Positions 1 to 9,003 are shown, numbered from the stretch's first letter. The stretch is DNA of 64,000 nt from Streptomyces sp. NBC_01669 (GCF_026339735.1 NZ_JAPEQG010000001.1:1612001-1676000), one strand, 5' to 3'. Notes: generated by a model not told the origin, from the sequence alone. Program-made: numbers and translations.

Positions 1-711
1 GCGGATTGCGCGGAACCTCAGCTCGTCGCTGTCCAGGGCGGTCTCGGCGGTCAGCTGTGCGAGCCGTTCCTCGAAGCCGTCGACCCCGTCGGCCTGGACG
101 ATCGACGGGCCGACGCGGGTGGCGAGCAGGCCCGCGAGCACGCGTCGCTCGACGTCGTACAGCGCGTCGCCCGCCCCACTGACGTACGCCTCCTCGTCGC
201 CCGCCACCCGCCGCAGGACACCGAGCCCCAGCAGGAGTCGGACCACTGCCGCCAGATCGAGGCGTTCGTCGCGGCGCTCCAGGGTGAAGACGATGCCCGA
301 GGCGGCGAGGTGCGGGTCGGCGGCGTCCAGGACGACCTGTTCGGCGAGGCGGCCGAGCGCTATCTGCGCCTCGCCGCGTTCGAGCGCGGCCAGGGCCAGG
401 CAGAGCAGGACGTAGCGGCGGCGGGTGAACGGGGCCGCGGCGCGGGTCGTCTCGCGCGCGGGGTGGGTGGGGTCGGTGAGGGCGCCGGGAGCTTTGCGCA
501 GCCGGGCGGTCCCGGCGTCCACCTGGAGGGACCAACCGGCGTTGCGGTCGAACCAGTCGCGCAGCTCGGTGGCGTGCCGCCGTACGAGACGGAACTCGTC
601 GGTGTGCGGGCCGTGGGCGAGCAGCAGGGGTTCCTTGAGCAGGGCGCGCGCGGCCCGCTGGAGGTCTGCGGTGTGTCGGCCTTCAAGGACCTCGGTCAGA
701 GGGGTGCTCAT
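1..711 (-). CDS. DUF2398 / TIGR02678 protein, Wadjet (Jet) component, cut by window edge
   Basis: The frame starts at ATG 711 and stays open to the left edge, so only the first 237 residues are visible. The translation begins MSTPLTEVLEG and contains RRYVLLCLALAALERGEAQ near residues 97-115, the conserved core of the TIGR02678/DUF2398 family. Its ATG overlaps the stop of the upstream DUF2397 gene (ATGA), indicating translational coupling. In known loci DUF2397, DUF2398, an SMC-like ATPase and DUF2399 form a Wadjet-type system that restricts plasmids. The partner genes are not in this window and are expected to the left. The family call is confident; a complete, working system is inference. 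Confidence 0.85.
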   Translation of the reverse strand, partial: MSTPLTEVLEGRHTADLQRAARALLKEPLLLAHGPHTDEFRLVRRHATELRDWFDRNAGWSLQVDAGTARLRKAPGALTDPTHPARETTRAAAPFTRRRYVLLCLALAALERGEAQIALGRLAEQVVLDAADPHLAASGIVFTLERRDERLDLAAVVRLLLGLGVLRRVAGDEEAYVSGAGDALYDVERRVLAGLLATRVGPSIVQADGVDGFEERLAQLTAETALDSDELRFRAIR

Positions 712-2303
712 CCCGCTTCCTCCTCTTCTTCTGCTTGTTCTGCTTCTTCCTCCGGCAGGGTGCTCGTCCCGTGCGTCAGATCGACGATCTCCACTCTGTG
801 GTCCGGACCCCGGAAGACCCCGTTCGGGGTGCGTATCTCGGCGAGCGTGCCGTCGTCCAGGGCGGTGAGCCGGATCTCCATGGAGCCGTCGTTGCTGGTC
901 GCGACGGTCCTGGTCATCCCGGGCCGCCAGGTGGCGAGGGCATCGCCGAGCAGTTGCAGGAACAGACCGAAGGCCAGCGGATCGAATTCACCCAGCCGGG
1001 ACAGCCGGGTTTCGCCCACGGTCGCGAGCCGGGCGCGGGCCGCCGTGGTCTCCGCCGCCTGCTTGGCCGCGACCTCGGCGAGCCGCCGACGCGCCTCGGA
1101 ACGGTCCTCGACCCTGCGGGCCTTGCCGCGCCGCTCGTAACTGCCGGTGCGGCGCAGCTGCGGGCTGATCCGCAGCGGATCCGCCTCGGCCCACGGCGTG
1201 GACGCCGACACCGGATGCACTGCGCGCTCGGCAAGGGTGTCGGCGTCGACGGTCAGATGCCGGGCGGGGTAGAGCCCGAACGCGGCGCGCCACAGCCGGT
1301 GCCGGGCGCCGTCGTCCGGGGCGTCGGCGAACCACCGTGCGAGCGTACGGAAGTCCGCTGAACGGTCCGATCGACCGACCCGCCGCTCGTTCAACGACCG
1401 TACGACAGCCAGTAGTTGCGGGATCGCACCGAGTGCCCGCCCACGCAGCAGCCGGGCCTGCGACTCGCGTCCGTCGCGGGACAGGAACCAGGCGGCGAGT
1501 CCCGACCAGCGCCCGGCCCACTGCTCGTACGCCCGTTCCTCTGCGCGCTCGGCCTCGCCGGGGGACGCGTCGAGCGCCTCGCGGGCGGCGGCGGCCCGCA
1601 GCGCCGGCTCGACACGGTCCTCCAGTTCCACGATCAGCCGAGCGATCCGGCCGCCGAGGGTGATCAGGTCCTGGATGAACCGTTCCAGATACTGGATGAG
1701 CCGGTCCTTGTACGCCAGGAACACCTCGACTTCGACATCGTGCAGGTCGATGGTGCGCTGCAAGGACCCCATGAACACCCGCGCGTTCTCGGCGAGCGCC
1801 GTGAACCGGGCGGTCAGTACGGACAGCGCGAGATGCGCCTTGGCCGGATCGGGGTCGTCCTCGGCCGCGATCAGCAGGAGTGCCCGAAGCTGCGTGATGA
1901 TGTCGTGCAGTGCGACGGCCTGCAGCGCCCCGCGCCGCCCGAGCGCCTCGTCATAGGTGGCCAGGGCCCCCTCGGCGGCCTCTCCGGCCTGGGTGAGTTG
2001 GTAGATGAACCGCTTGCGGTAGAAGTCCTCGACCGCGGTGACACGCGCGGTGTCCGGATCGGCCCGCAGATTGCCCCAGCCGGCCAGGCTGTCCAGTGCC
2101 TTGACGACGGTCTCGATCTCGGCGGGACGGCTCTCCATCGGGAGCGCCGCGTGCACGTCCTCGGGCCGCAGATGCACGGCGAACCGCTCCTTGGCGGTGA
2201 GGAACACCCCCATCACCAGGCGGTACAGCGCGGAGTTCGGTGCGGTGAGGTGCGCGAAGGGGGCGTAGTCGGCCCGCTGCGGACCGCCGTGCTTCGATGT
2301 CAT
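708..2303 (-). CDS. DUF2397 / TIGR02677 protein, Wadjet (Jet) component
   Basis: This 531-residue protein is the first gene of the minus-strand operon that runs off the left edge. It starts MTSKHGGPQRADYAPFAHL, and the N-terminal half contains YRKRFIYQLTQAGEAAEGAL and a long helical segment (IQYLERFIQDLITLGGRIA) typical of the DUF2397 family. The C-terminus is very acidic (runs of Glu and Ala after residue 515). The family's role in Wadjet is that of a kleisin-like or accessory subunit of an SMC-type complex acting on small circular DNA; this is family knowledge, not visible here. The ATGA overlap with the DUF2398 gene supports co-translation. Start chosen at ATG 2303; no stronger upstream start is seen. 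Confidence 0.88.
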   Translation of the reverse strand: MTSKHGGPQRADYAPFAHLTAPNSALYRLVMGVFLTAKERFAVHLRPEDVHAALPMESRPAEIETVVKALDSLAGWGNLRADPDTARVTAVEDFYRKRFIYQLTQAGEAAEGALATYDEALGRRGALQAVALHDIITQLRALLLIAAEDDPDPAKAHLALSVLTARFTALAENARVFMGSLQRTIDLHDVEVEVFLAYKDRLIQYLERFIQDLITLGGRIARLIVELEDRVEPALRAAAAREALDASPGEAERAEERAYEQWAGRWSGLAAWFLSRDGRESQARLLRGRALGAIPQLLAVVRSLNERRVGRSDRSADFRTLARWFADAPDDGARHRLWRAAFGLYPARHLTVDADTLAERAVHPVSASTPWAEADPLRISPQLRRTGSYERRGKARRVEDRSEARRRLAEVAAKQAAETTAARARLATVGETRLSRLGEFDPLAFGLFLQLLGDALATWRPGMTRTVATSNDGSMEIRLTALDDGTLAEIRTPNGVFRGPDHRVEIVDLTHGTSTLPEEEAEQAEEEEEAG

Positions 2304-2395
2304 CGCCCCGTATCCTCCCCGATGGGCAGGCTATTCCCCAGCCTGAGCCAAAACCATACAGAGTGTGACGGGTGCCAACCCGGCGCACGCCGGCA

Positions 2396-2450
2396 GCCCC
2401 CGAAGCGACCCGCACGCACGGATCCGGTTCTCCTCCGCCGTGACTGTCCG
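2396..2450 (-). repeat. Imperfect direct repeat, copy 1 (about 54 bp)
   Basis: Read on the minus strand, this stretch matches 4825-4877 at roughly 44 of 54 positions with one 1-bp gap. Shared blocks include GTCACGGCGG, GGAGAAC and TTCGGGG. It lies 95-150 bp upstream of the DUF2397 start, and copy 2 lies 55-110 bp upstream of the start at 4770. Either a shared promoter-proximal element or the scar of a duplication could explain it. Confidence 0.6.
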
Positions 2451-2473
2451 CGGGTGGATACGGGTTCCGGTCG

Positions 2474-2620
2474 CAGGTGGCCCTGGCCTGGCTGCCGGCC
2501 CAGGACGAGGACGTCGCCCCGATCCCGGGCACCGAGCGCGTCGAGGAGACCACCGCAGCCGCTGGCGTCGAACGGAGCGCCGAGCAGATCGAGGAGCTCG
2601 ACAACCTCACCCCGGCCCCA
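2474..2620 (+). pseudogene. Aldo/keto reductase C-terminal remnant
   Basis: The plus-strand frame encodes QVALAWLPAQDEDVAPIPGT, then AAGVERSAEQIEELD. This is the recognisable end of aldo/keto reductases (ALAWLLAQ...IPGT...L...ELD). About 49 residues remain of a family usually 300-340 long. There is no start codon context or N-terminal barrel, and the frame runs on into unrelated sequence. It sits between the divergent-looking ends of two minus-strand genes, so it is a leftover of a lost gene. Confidence 0.75.
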
Positions 2621-2688
2621 TGGCCACCACGAAGAGGCGGCAATTGGGCCGCTCGGCCGCTGACCCGGTCCGGTGTCCCGCAGCGGCG

Positions 2689-4770
2689 TCACCGCCGCCG
2701 CTTGCCGCCCTTGCCGCCTCGGCCTGGCCGGCGCCGCTGATGGCCGCGGCCCAGACGCACAGCCGGCTGCCGACGGGCCTGCTCGGCGACCGCCTTCAGG
2801 TCCGCCAGGCCCGACCGGTCGGGATGACCGGATACGAGGGCGGCTTCAAGAGCCTCACGGGCGGAGAGTTCCTGGCCTCCCAGGACTTCGAGGAAGCTCT
2901 CGGGGCCCGCCGTCTCCAGGAGCTGGAGCAGACTCTCGGCGACCATGAGGAGGCTCTCGGCCTCGGTGAGGTCCTCGGCATCCAGGACCTCCCGGCGTAC
3001 CAGGACACTCAGGGCGGTGGGTGCGAGGAGCGGGTCGCCGCGCAGGCCGCGCAGCACGGCCTCGCCGTCCGGGTACGCGTCGACGAGTGCGTCCAGCATG
3101 GCTTCGGCGCGGGTACGGAACGGGGCCGCGCGCACCGCGTCCGTCAGCTTCTCCAACGCTTCGGCAGGGCTCTCCCGGGCGGCGACCCAGGCAGCGAGTT
3201 CGGTGCGGGCGGCGTCCGGGTCGTAGTGCTCGGCGATGACGCCGAGGAGCCCGGCGGCGGGGGCATGGGCGAGTTCACCGACGAGCGGGGCATCACGCCC
3301 CTCGGTGAGCAGCCGACGGCGTACGGAGTCGTGTCCGAGGGCGGTGAGGCGGATCAACTCGACGGGTCCGCCGGTCAGTTCCGCCCGCTGCTCCTTGCTC
3401 CGCTCTTCGGCATCCTCGCTCTCCCTCTGTCCACCGGCGACGGCGCCGAAGAGCTCGGCGAGCTCCGGCGGCATCCCGGCGGGCGGCAGCACGGACTCCT
3501 CGAGCGGTAGGTCGAGGAAGACCGGGTCGGCCATGCCCTCGTGCCGCTTGATCGCGCCCAGGTCCTCCAGTACGTCCAGTGCGGTGCGCAGATCACGGTC
3601 CGCATGTCCGAGTTCCATCTTCCAGGCGTAGTACCCGGTCAGGTCGTACTCGGCGCGGTAGGCCAGGTGCAGCGAGTCGCGCAGCCGGGGCCAGGGCATG
3701 GCGTGCGGAAGGCTGTAGAGGGTGTTGAGAACATCCGGCACGATGTCCTGGAAGCTGTCGAAGAGCATCGACTCGACATGTCGGCTGCTGCGGGTACCCA
3801 GGAGTGGTCCGCGCAGCTCGGAGAAGGTCTCGAAGGCACGCCGCCACAGCGCGAGCGGGTCCTTCAGCAGGGGCTGCGCCTTGGCGACCGCGTAGAGCCG
3901 CCCCTTGACCACCCGTACCAGCCGGGCCTTCTTCGCCCACTCGACCGCAAGCCCCAGCCGCGACAGCTGCGTGGAGGAGCGCACCGAATCCACCGCGTCG
4001 CCTGTCCCCAGCTCGGCGACGAGGGCTCGCGCGTCTGCCATTCGCAGGTGGCCCGTCGCGGTGAGCACGCGCCCCTCGGGGCCCGCCCAGTCGGCGATCC
4101 CTCGCAGCCACCGCAGCGCGCGGGACGTCTCGGCGCGCGCACGCAGCTCCTTCTCCGCGGGCAGCAGGACCGGCAGCTGCGGTTCGGCGCGTGTCACGGC
4201 CGCCGGGCCGCGCGTCAGATGGTTGCGCACCACCTCGTCCAGTACGTCCTGGTCGTACGTCACCTCGCCTCGCTGAGCCCGCTCCACGAAGCGCTGAAGC
4301 GCCGCCGGATCGTGGATGTCGACACCCTGCTCGGCTGCGGTAGTCGTCCAGAACTTCGCCATTCCCCATCGGCTGCGGTCAGCCATGGCGGGGGCGTGCC
4401 GCGGTGCGAGGGTCTCGATCGCAGCCAGGTTGTCGGCCAGCGAGGCCCCGCGCGGGTCGCTGAGGCCCATCGCATCGAGGTAGCGAAGCAGGGCTGCGAG
4501 CGTGCCGGGCACATCCGCCGGCTCCTCGCCGGGCAGCACGGTGATCGTGCGCGGCAGCCAGTCCAGCAGATACGCCTCGATGTGCCGGGGTTCCCACAGC
4601 CCCAGTCGCCCGTCGGGGGTACCTCGATGGCGATAATCGAGCGCCGTCTCGACGACGAAGGGGTCCACGCTCTCGCCGCGCTCCCCGGCCCACTGACCCA
4701 TCCGGTGGATCAGCAGCGAACACGCTGCCTCGTATTCTTCGGTCTCCTCGGGCGCGAAGAACATCCGCAT
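2689..4770 (-). CDS. Uncharacterised 693-residue protein with basic C-terminal tail
   Basis: The start is taken at ATG 4770 (MRMFFAPEETEEYEAACSLL) because residues upstream in the open frame are Arg/Gly-rich and lie in an imperfect repeat. The protein is largely helical and acidic, with no signal peptide or membrane segment. It contains repeated helical blocks and ends in a strongly basic tail (GRGHQRRRPGRGGKGGKRRR, last 20 residues) like the tails of nucleic-acid-binding actinobacterial proteins. I do not recognise a family or an active site. It lies between the Wadjet-type operon (downstream, same strand) and a divergent two-component system. The shared upstream repeat hints at common regulation with the DUF2397 gene, which is inference only. 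Confidence 0.7.
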   Translation of the reverse strand: MRMFFAPEETEEYEAACSLLIHRMGQWAGERGESVDPFVVETALDYRHRGTPDGRLGLWEPRHIEAYLLDWLPRTITVLPGEEPADVPGTLAALLRYLDAMGLSDPRGASLADNLAAIETLAPRHAPAMADRSRWGMAKFWTTTAAEQGVDIHDPAALQRFVERAQRGEVTYDQDVLDEVVRNHLTRGPAAVTRAEPQLPVLLPAEKELRARAETSRALRWLRGIADWAGPEGRVLTATGHLRMADARALVAELGTGDAVDSVRSSTQLSRLGLAVEWAKKARLVRVVKGRLYAVAKAQPLLKDPLALWRRAFETFSELRGPLLGTRSSRHVESMLFDSFQDIVPDVLNTLYSLPHAMPWPRLRDSLHLAYRAEYDLTGYYAWKMELGHADRDLRTALDVLEDLGAIKRHEGMADPVFLDLPLEESVLPPAGMPPELAELFGAVAGGQRESEDAEERSKEQRAELTGGPVELIRLTALGHDSVRRRLLTEGRDAPLVGELAHAPAAGLLGVIAEHYDPDAARTELAAWVAARESPAEALEKLTDAVRAAPFRTRAEAMLDALVDAYPDGEAVLRGLRGDPLLAPTALSVLVRREVLDAEDLTEAESLLMVAESLLQLLETAGPESFLEVLGGQELSAREALEAALVSGHPDRSGLADLKAVAEQARRQPAVRLGRGHQRRRPGRGGKGGKRRR

Positions 4771-4824
4771 CACACCGGCCCTGCCTGTCCTGTCGTACGG
4801 TCCACGTCCGACCGCACGGTAGCG

Positions 4825-4877
4825 GTCCCCGAACCGCCCGCGCGAACCGATCCTGTTCTCCACCGCCGTGACCGTCC
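4825..4877 (-). repeat. Imperfect direct repeat, copy 2 (about 54 bp)
   Basis: Counterpart of 2396-2450 in the same orientation. It lies just upstream of ATG 4770. The match covers both the GTCACGGCGG and the GGAGAAC blocks. In the minus-strand frame it would read RTVTAVENRI, and copy 1 reads RTVTAEENRI, so an old coding origin is also possible. Confidence 0.6.
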
Positions 4878-5036
4878 GGGCACCCACCTCACCCCGGAGG
4901 GCGTGGCGGCCGGTGCGGCAAGAGCCTGCCCACGGGCGGGGGCGGAGAGTGCGCAGTGGGGGAGCGGCTCGGAGAGGGCAAGGTCCGCTTCCCGCCGGGC
5001 CGGAGTGGCGATCCGAACTCCTCTACGATCGTCCGG

Positions 5037-5765
5037 GTGTGCGCCAACGTCATCGTCGCGGAAGACGACCCGAAGCAGGCCGAACTCGTACGCCGCTATC
5101 TGGAACGCGAAGGGCACGCGGTCACCGTCGTCGGGGACGGTCTTGCCGCGCTCGACGAGGTGCGGCAGGGGAAGCCCGACCTGCTCGTGCTCGATGTGAT
5201 GATGCCGCGGGCGGACGGGCTCGACGTGGTACGTGTGCTGCGGGCCGAGCACCGGGAGCTGGCGGTGCTGATGCTGACGGCCCGCACAACCGAGGACGAT
5301 CTGCTGCTCGGTCTCGACCTGGGCGCGGACGACTACATGACCAAGCCGTACAGCCCGCGCGAACTGATGGCCCGGGTCCGTACGCTCCTGCGCCGCACGA
5401 AGCGGTCGGAGAAGGTGGCGCCCTCCACGGACACCGTTGACGAGGTGCTCTCCGTGGGCGCACTCAGGGTCGACCCCGCCCGGCACGAGATATCGGTCGA
5501 CGGTACGCCGGTGGAATGCACGCCGGGCGAGTTCCGCATCCTCGCCGCGATGGCCGCCGAGCCCGACCGGGTCTTCAGCAGGCAGCGGCTCCTGGAGGAG
5601 CTGCACGGCTTCGACCGGTACATCAGCGACCGCACGGTCGACGTGCACATCATGAACCTGCGCAAGAAGATCGAGCCCGCCCCGCGGAAGCCGGCCCGGC
5701 TGCTCACCGTCTTCGGAGTCGGATACAAACTGACCGACCCCTCAAGGAGCGCGTCGCGTGCGTAG
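5037..5765 (+). CDS. OmpR/PhoB-family response regulator
   Basis: A 242-residue two-domain regulator. The receiver domain spans residues 5-115, with the acidic pair in VAEDDP, phospho-acceptor Asp53 in LVLDVMMP and Lys103 in MTKPY. A winged-helix DNA-binding domain covers about 140-236 and ends in SDRTVDVHIMNLRKKIE and VFGVGYKL, hallmarks of the OmpR subfamily. The start is GTG 5037, which removes a low-complexity extension and places the first beta strand immediately after the start. Its stop overlaps the kinase start by 8 bp, so the two are a co-expressed pair. The stimulus and regulon cannot be deduced; the sortase and secreted proteins directly downstream are plausible targets (inference). 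Confidence 0.93.
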   Translation: MCANVIVAEDDPKQAELVRRYLEREGHAVTVVGDGLAALDEVRQGKPDLLVLDVMMPRADGLDVVRVLRAEHRELAVLMLTARTTEDDLLLGLDLGADDYMTKPYSPRELMARVRTLLRRTKRSEKVAPSTDTVDEVLSVGALRVDPARHEISVDGTPVECTPGEFRILAAMAAEPDRVFSRQRLLEELHGFDRYISDRTVDVHIMNLRKKIEPAPRKPARLLTVFGVGYKLTDPSRSASRA

Positions 5766-7740
5766 CCGTGGACGGGTCGACCGCCGGCGACTGCCGCTAC
5801 GCAAGAGTCTGCTCGGGCGGCTGTTGGCCGTATCGGCGCTGGTGGCGGCCTGTTCGGTGGCGGCCACCGCCTGGCTCGCCGTACAGACCACCTCTGGTGC
5901 CATCAAGCGGGAGCAGGGCCAGAACCTCACCGCGGATGCCCGGATCTACACCGAGCTCCTCGGCTACGCGGCGGGTCATTCCCAGTGGGACGGTGTCGAC
6001 AAGACGGTGCGCGATCTGGCGACGCGGTCGGGCCGCCGGATCGCCCTGACCACCCAGGGCCGGGAGATCATCGCCGACTCCGCGACCGGGGCGTCCCCGC
6101 CCGCGCTTCCCACACAGGCGTCGGCCATAGTCGACCCGCTCTCCGTGGACACAGCGCTGGCGGCACAATCCTCCGGAACGACCGGCGCCTCGGCCGACCG
6201 CGTCGACCCGCGGGCCGTGGGACCGTTCCGCCTGCCTCCGGCCGAACGTACGCAGTTGCGTCGCACCGCCGACCGGGGCGTGGCGTGCCTGAACGACGCC
6301 GGGATCGCCTCGGACGTCGTCGAGGAACCGAGCGGGCGCCCCCGCATCCAGATCGTCGGCAACGACCCCGACCGGATCCTTGGCACCAGATGCTCGACCG
6401 ACACGCTGGACAGACCCACCGAAACCGAGAAGAAGGCACTCGACGCGCTCAATAAGCTGGCGAACGCCTGCCTGGATCGCCAGGGCCGCGCAGCCGTTCA
6501 CCTGCGCCTGGACCTCTCCTGGGGCCAGGACCCCGAGCCGGAACCGAGCGCAGGCCCGGCCCGTCGGCCGTCCACCCCTACCCCCGTCCCGGTACCGACC
6601 GTCCAGAGCAGCGACAACGACCGGGCGATCGCGTCATGCGTGGGCACCGCCCGCCGCGAGCAGCTCAGTTCGTACGTCGCCTCGCCCGCACTGTTGTTCA
6701 TCGGGGACGCGGGCGGCGCCACCGTCCCCGGTTTCGATCTCTCACCGGCGAACACCGCCCGTATCGCGGGTGTCGCGGCCCTGGTCCTCGCCCTCACCGT
6801 CGGCGCCTCGGTACTGGCTGGAGCCCGGCTCGTACGGCCGTTGCAGGCACTCACCGGTGCCGCCCAGCGGATGCGGGACGGCGAGGAGTCGGCGCCCGTG
6901 CCGGTCACCGCGGACAACGAGATCGGGCGACTGGCCGCCACGTTCAACGACATGACGGCACATCGCGCACGCCTTGAGGAACAACGGAAAGTGATGGTCA
7001 GCGACGTCGCCCACGAGTTGCGCACCCCGCTGAGCAACATCCGCGGCTGGCTGGAGGCGGCGCAGGACGGCGTGGCCGACCTCGACCCGGCTTTCGTCTC
7101 CTCGCTCCTGGAAGAGGCCGTTCAACTGCAGCACATCGTCGACGACCTTCAGGACCTGGCCGCGGCCGACGCGGGCGCGCTGCGTCTGCACCCGGCGCCG
7201 ATACGGATCGACGACCTCCTCGGCCAGGTCGCCGCGGCGCACCAGGCCCGCGCCGAGACGGCCGGAGTGACGCTGACGGTACGCACGGCGGACCCCGGGC
7301 CCCCGCCTCTCCCCCTGACCGCCGACCCGGTTCGGCTGCGGCAGGCCCTCGGCAACCTGGTGTCCAACGCGGTACGCCACACACCTCCGGACGGGCGCGT
7401 GACCCTGAGCGCGTACGGCTCCGAGTCAGGTGACGAGGTGGTCGTCGACGTCGAGGACACCGGCAGCGGCATATCGCCCGAGGACCTCCCGTACGTCTTC
7501 GACCGTTTCTGGCGCGCGGAGAAGTCGCGGAGCCGCCGCACCGGCGGCAGCGGACTCGGCCTGGCCATCGTCCGCAAACTCGCCGAGGCGCATGGTGGCG
7601 CAGTGAGCGCCGCGAGTACGGAAGGAAAGGGCTCGGTCTTCACGCTGCGCCTGCCGACGGGTCCGCATCGCACACCGGTGGGCAGGCCACCGGCGCCGTC
7701 GGACCGTCCGGACGAGGCCGCGCCGGACCATCAGGGCTGA
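5758..7740 (+). CDS. Membrane-bound sensor histidine kinase with HAMP domain
   Basis: A 660-residue kinase starting at GTG 5758 inside the regulator gene. TM1 lies near residues 20-42. An extracytoplasmic sensor of about 290 residues follows, rich in Pro/Asp with several Cys. TM2 is near 338-358 and a HAMP linker follows (RLVRPLQALTGAAQRM). The HisKA motif SDVAHELRTPLSNIRGW carries His419. The HATPase boxes are N (NLVSNAVRHTPPDG), G1 (DVEDTGSGI) and G2 (GGSGLGLAIV). The large sensor region matches no domain I know. The C-terminal 25 residues are a Pro/Asp-rich tail. Signal: unknown; partner: the overlapping upstream response regulator. Confidence 0.93.
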   Translation: MRSRGRVDRRRLPLRKSLLGRLLAVSALVAACSVAATAWLAVQTTSGAIKREQGQNLTADARIYTELLGYAAGHSQWDGVDKTVRDLATRSGRRIALTTQGREIIADSATGASPPALPTQASAIVDPLSVDTALAAQSSGTTGASADRVDPRAVGPFRLPPAERTQLRRTADRGVACLNDAGIASDVVEEPSGRPRIQIVGNDPDRILGTRCSTDTLDRPTETEKKALDALNKLANACLDRQGRAAVHLRLDLSWGQDPEPEPSAGPARRPSTPTPVPVPTVQSSDNDRAIASCVGTARREQLSSYVASPALLFIGDAGGATVPGFDLSPANTARIAGVAALVLALTVGASVLAGARLVRPLQALTGAAQRMRDGEESAPVPVTADNEIGRLAATFNDMTAHRARLEEQRKVMVSDVAHELRTPLSNIRGWLEAAQDGVADLDPAFVSSLLEEAVQLQHIVDDLQDLAAADAGALRLHPAPIRIDDLLGQVAAAHQARAETAGVTLTVRTADPGPPPLPLTADPVRLRQALGNLVSNAVRHTPPDGRVTLSAYGSESGDEVVVDVEDTGSGISPEDLPYVFDRFWRAEKSRSRRTGGSGLGLAIVRKLAEAHGGAVSAASTEGKGSVFTLRLPTGPHRTPVGRPPAPSDRPDEAAPDHQG

Positions 7741-7863
7741 TGCGATGACCACAGCGATCTGACAGCTTCTTCATAAGTTCACGCGAGGCTGACGGCATGC
7801 CCGGCGCCTGGTGCGAATCGGCATCCAGGCACCACCAAGGCCGGGCTGGAACTGGAGCCACGT

Positions 7864-8304
7864 ATGTCCCACCGTCCCCGTCCGACCCTGCGCACCGCCG
7901 TCCTCACCGCCGTCGCGGCGGGCGCAGTACTCCTCCCCTCCGCCACGGCCCTCGCATCGGTCCCTTCCGACGCAACGCCCAGCCCTTCGGTGACGTCCAC
8001 CGAGCGGACCCCGGCGCCCGCTCCGGAAGCCGGGTCGAGCAGGCCCGCACGTGGCGAGGGACCGTCGGTGGCGCCCCGCGGCGGCGTGGCCGCGGGCGAC
8101 AGGCCCAGCCCGGTCCCGGCCGCGCCCTTGAAGCGTGGTTCCGCCGAGCCGCGTGGCGGCGTGGCCGCGGGTGAGCGCCCGATCGGCACGACGAGCAACA
8201 CCACCACCGCCGTCGCGGGTTCGGTCGCCGCCGCGGCCCTGCTCGGGGGCGCGGGCACTCTGGTCCTGCGCCGCCGCCGCGCGACCGCACACCGCAACGG
8301 CTGA
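7864..8304 (+). CDS. Small secreted, membrane-tethered protein next to sortase
   Basis: 146 residues. A signal peptide occupies about 1-31 (AVLLPSATALAS). The middle is Pro/Ala/Gly-rich and contains an internal duplication (PRGGVAAGDRPSP, then PRGGVAAGERPIG). The C-terminus has a transmembrane stretch near 113-134 followed by LRRRRATAHRNG. The layout of spacer, hydrophobic helix and Arg-rich end resembles a sortase sorting signal, but no LPXTG or LAXTG is present; ERPIGTT is the nearest candidate. The sortase gene starts 78 bp downstream on the same strand, so it may be a dedicated substrate or partner. No enzymatic domain is visible. Confidence 0.75.
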   Translation: MSHRPRPTLRTAVLTAVAAGAVLLPSATALASVPSDATPSPSVTSTERTPAPAPEAGSSRPARGEGPSVAPRGGVAAGDRPSPVPAAPLKRGSAEPRGGVAAGERPIGTTSNTTTAVAGSVAAAALLGGAGTLVLRRRRATAHRNG

Positions 8305-8382
8305 CCCTTGCGGTGGCGCCGCCCCTCATGGGCGGCGCCACCGCCCGTCTCCGCCCCTCCTGTCCCCTGCTCCGGAGCCCGC

Positions 8383-9003
8383 ATGTCCCCTGCGCACCAA
8401 AGACCCCAGCGATCCGCCGCGCTGACGGCTCTCGCCTGCCTCACGCTCGCCCTCCTCACCGGCTGCACATCCCACGCCGCGGAGCCGGCACCCCCTGTCC
8501 GCTCCCCCACGCACTCCCCCAATTCCCCCGCCTCCCCCGCCTCCCCCGGGGTGGAACAGCCCGCGGTTCCCGCCCAGGTGGCGATCCCCTCGATCGGAGT
8601 GACCAGCTCCCTGCTGCCGCTCGGCCTCAACGCGGACGGCACCGTCGAGGTCCCACCGGCGGAGAAGGGCATGACGGCGGGCTGGTACACGGGAGGTGCG
8701 ATCCCGGGCGAGCGCGGAGCAGCCGTCCTCATCGGACACAACGACACCCGGTTCGGCAGGGCGGTCTTCCACGACCTGAAGAAGATCGGCAAGGGCGCGG
8801 ACATCGTCGTGCGCGACGAGCAAGGCCAGGCAACCCACTTCACCGTCACCGGCACGGAGTCCGTGAGCAAGAAGGCGTTCCCCACGAAGAAGGTGTACGG
8901 CAGCACCGACGACCGCGCCCTCCGTCTCATCACCTGCGACGGCGCATTCGACGCCCAGGGCCACCCGGTGGACAACCTCATCGTCTACGCGACCGCCCGC
9001 TGA
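8383..9003 (+). CDS. Class F sortase (lipoprotein-type signal)
   Basis: 206 residues from ATG 8383, which has a GGAG ribosome-binding site; an upstream open extension is Pro/Arg-rich and discarded. The N-terminus carries a lipobox (LALLTGC, Cys at about residue 28), so membrane anchoring by lipid is likely. The sortase barrel spans about 65-206, with catalytic His119 in LIGHND and Cys185 in RLITCDG. The expected partner arginine is not obvious by eye. Class F enzymes are the typical actinobacterial sortases of poorly known substrate range. The small tethered protein immediately upstream is the natural candidate substrate. Confidence 0.9.
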   Translation: MSPAHQRPQRSAALTALACLTLALLTGCTSHAAEPAPPVRSPTHSPNSPASPASPGVEQPAVPAQVAIPSIGVTSSLLPLGLNADGTVEVPPAEKGMTAGWYTGGAIPGERGAAVLIGHNDTRFGRAVFHDLKKIGKGADIVVRDEQGQATHFTVTGTESVSKKAFPTKKVYGSTDDRALRLITCDGAFDAQGHPVDNLIVYATAR

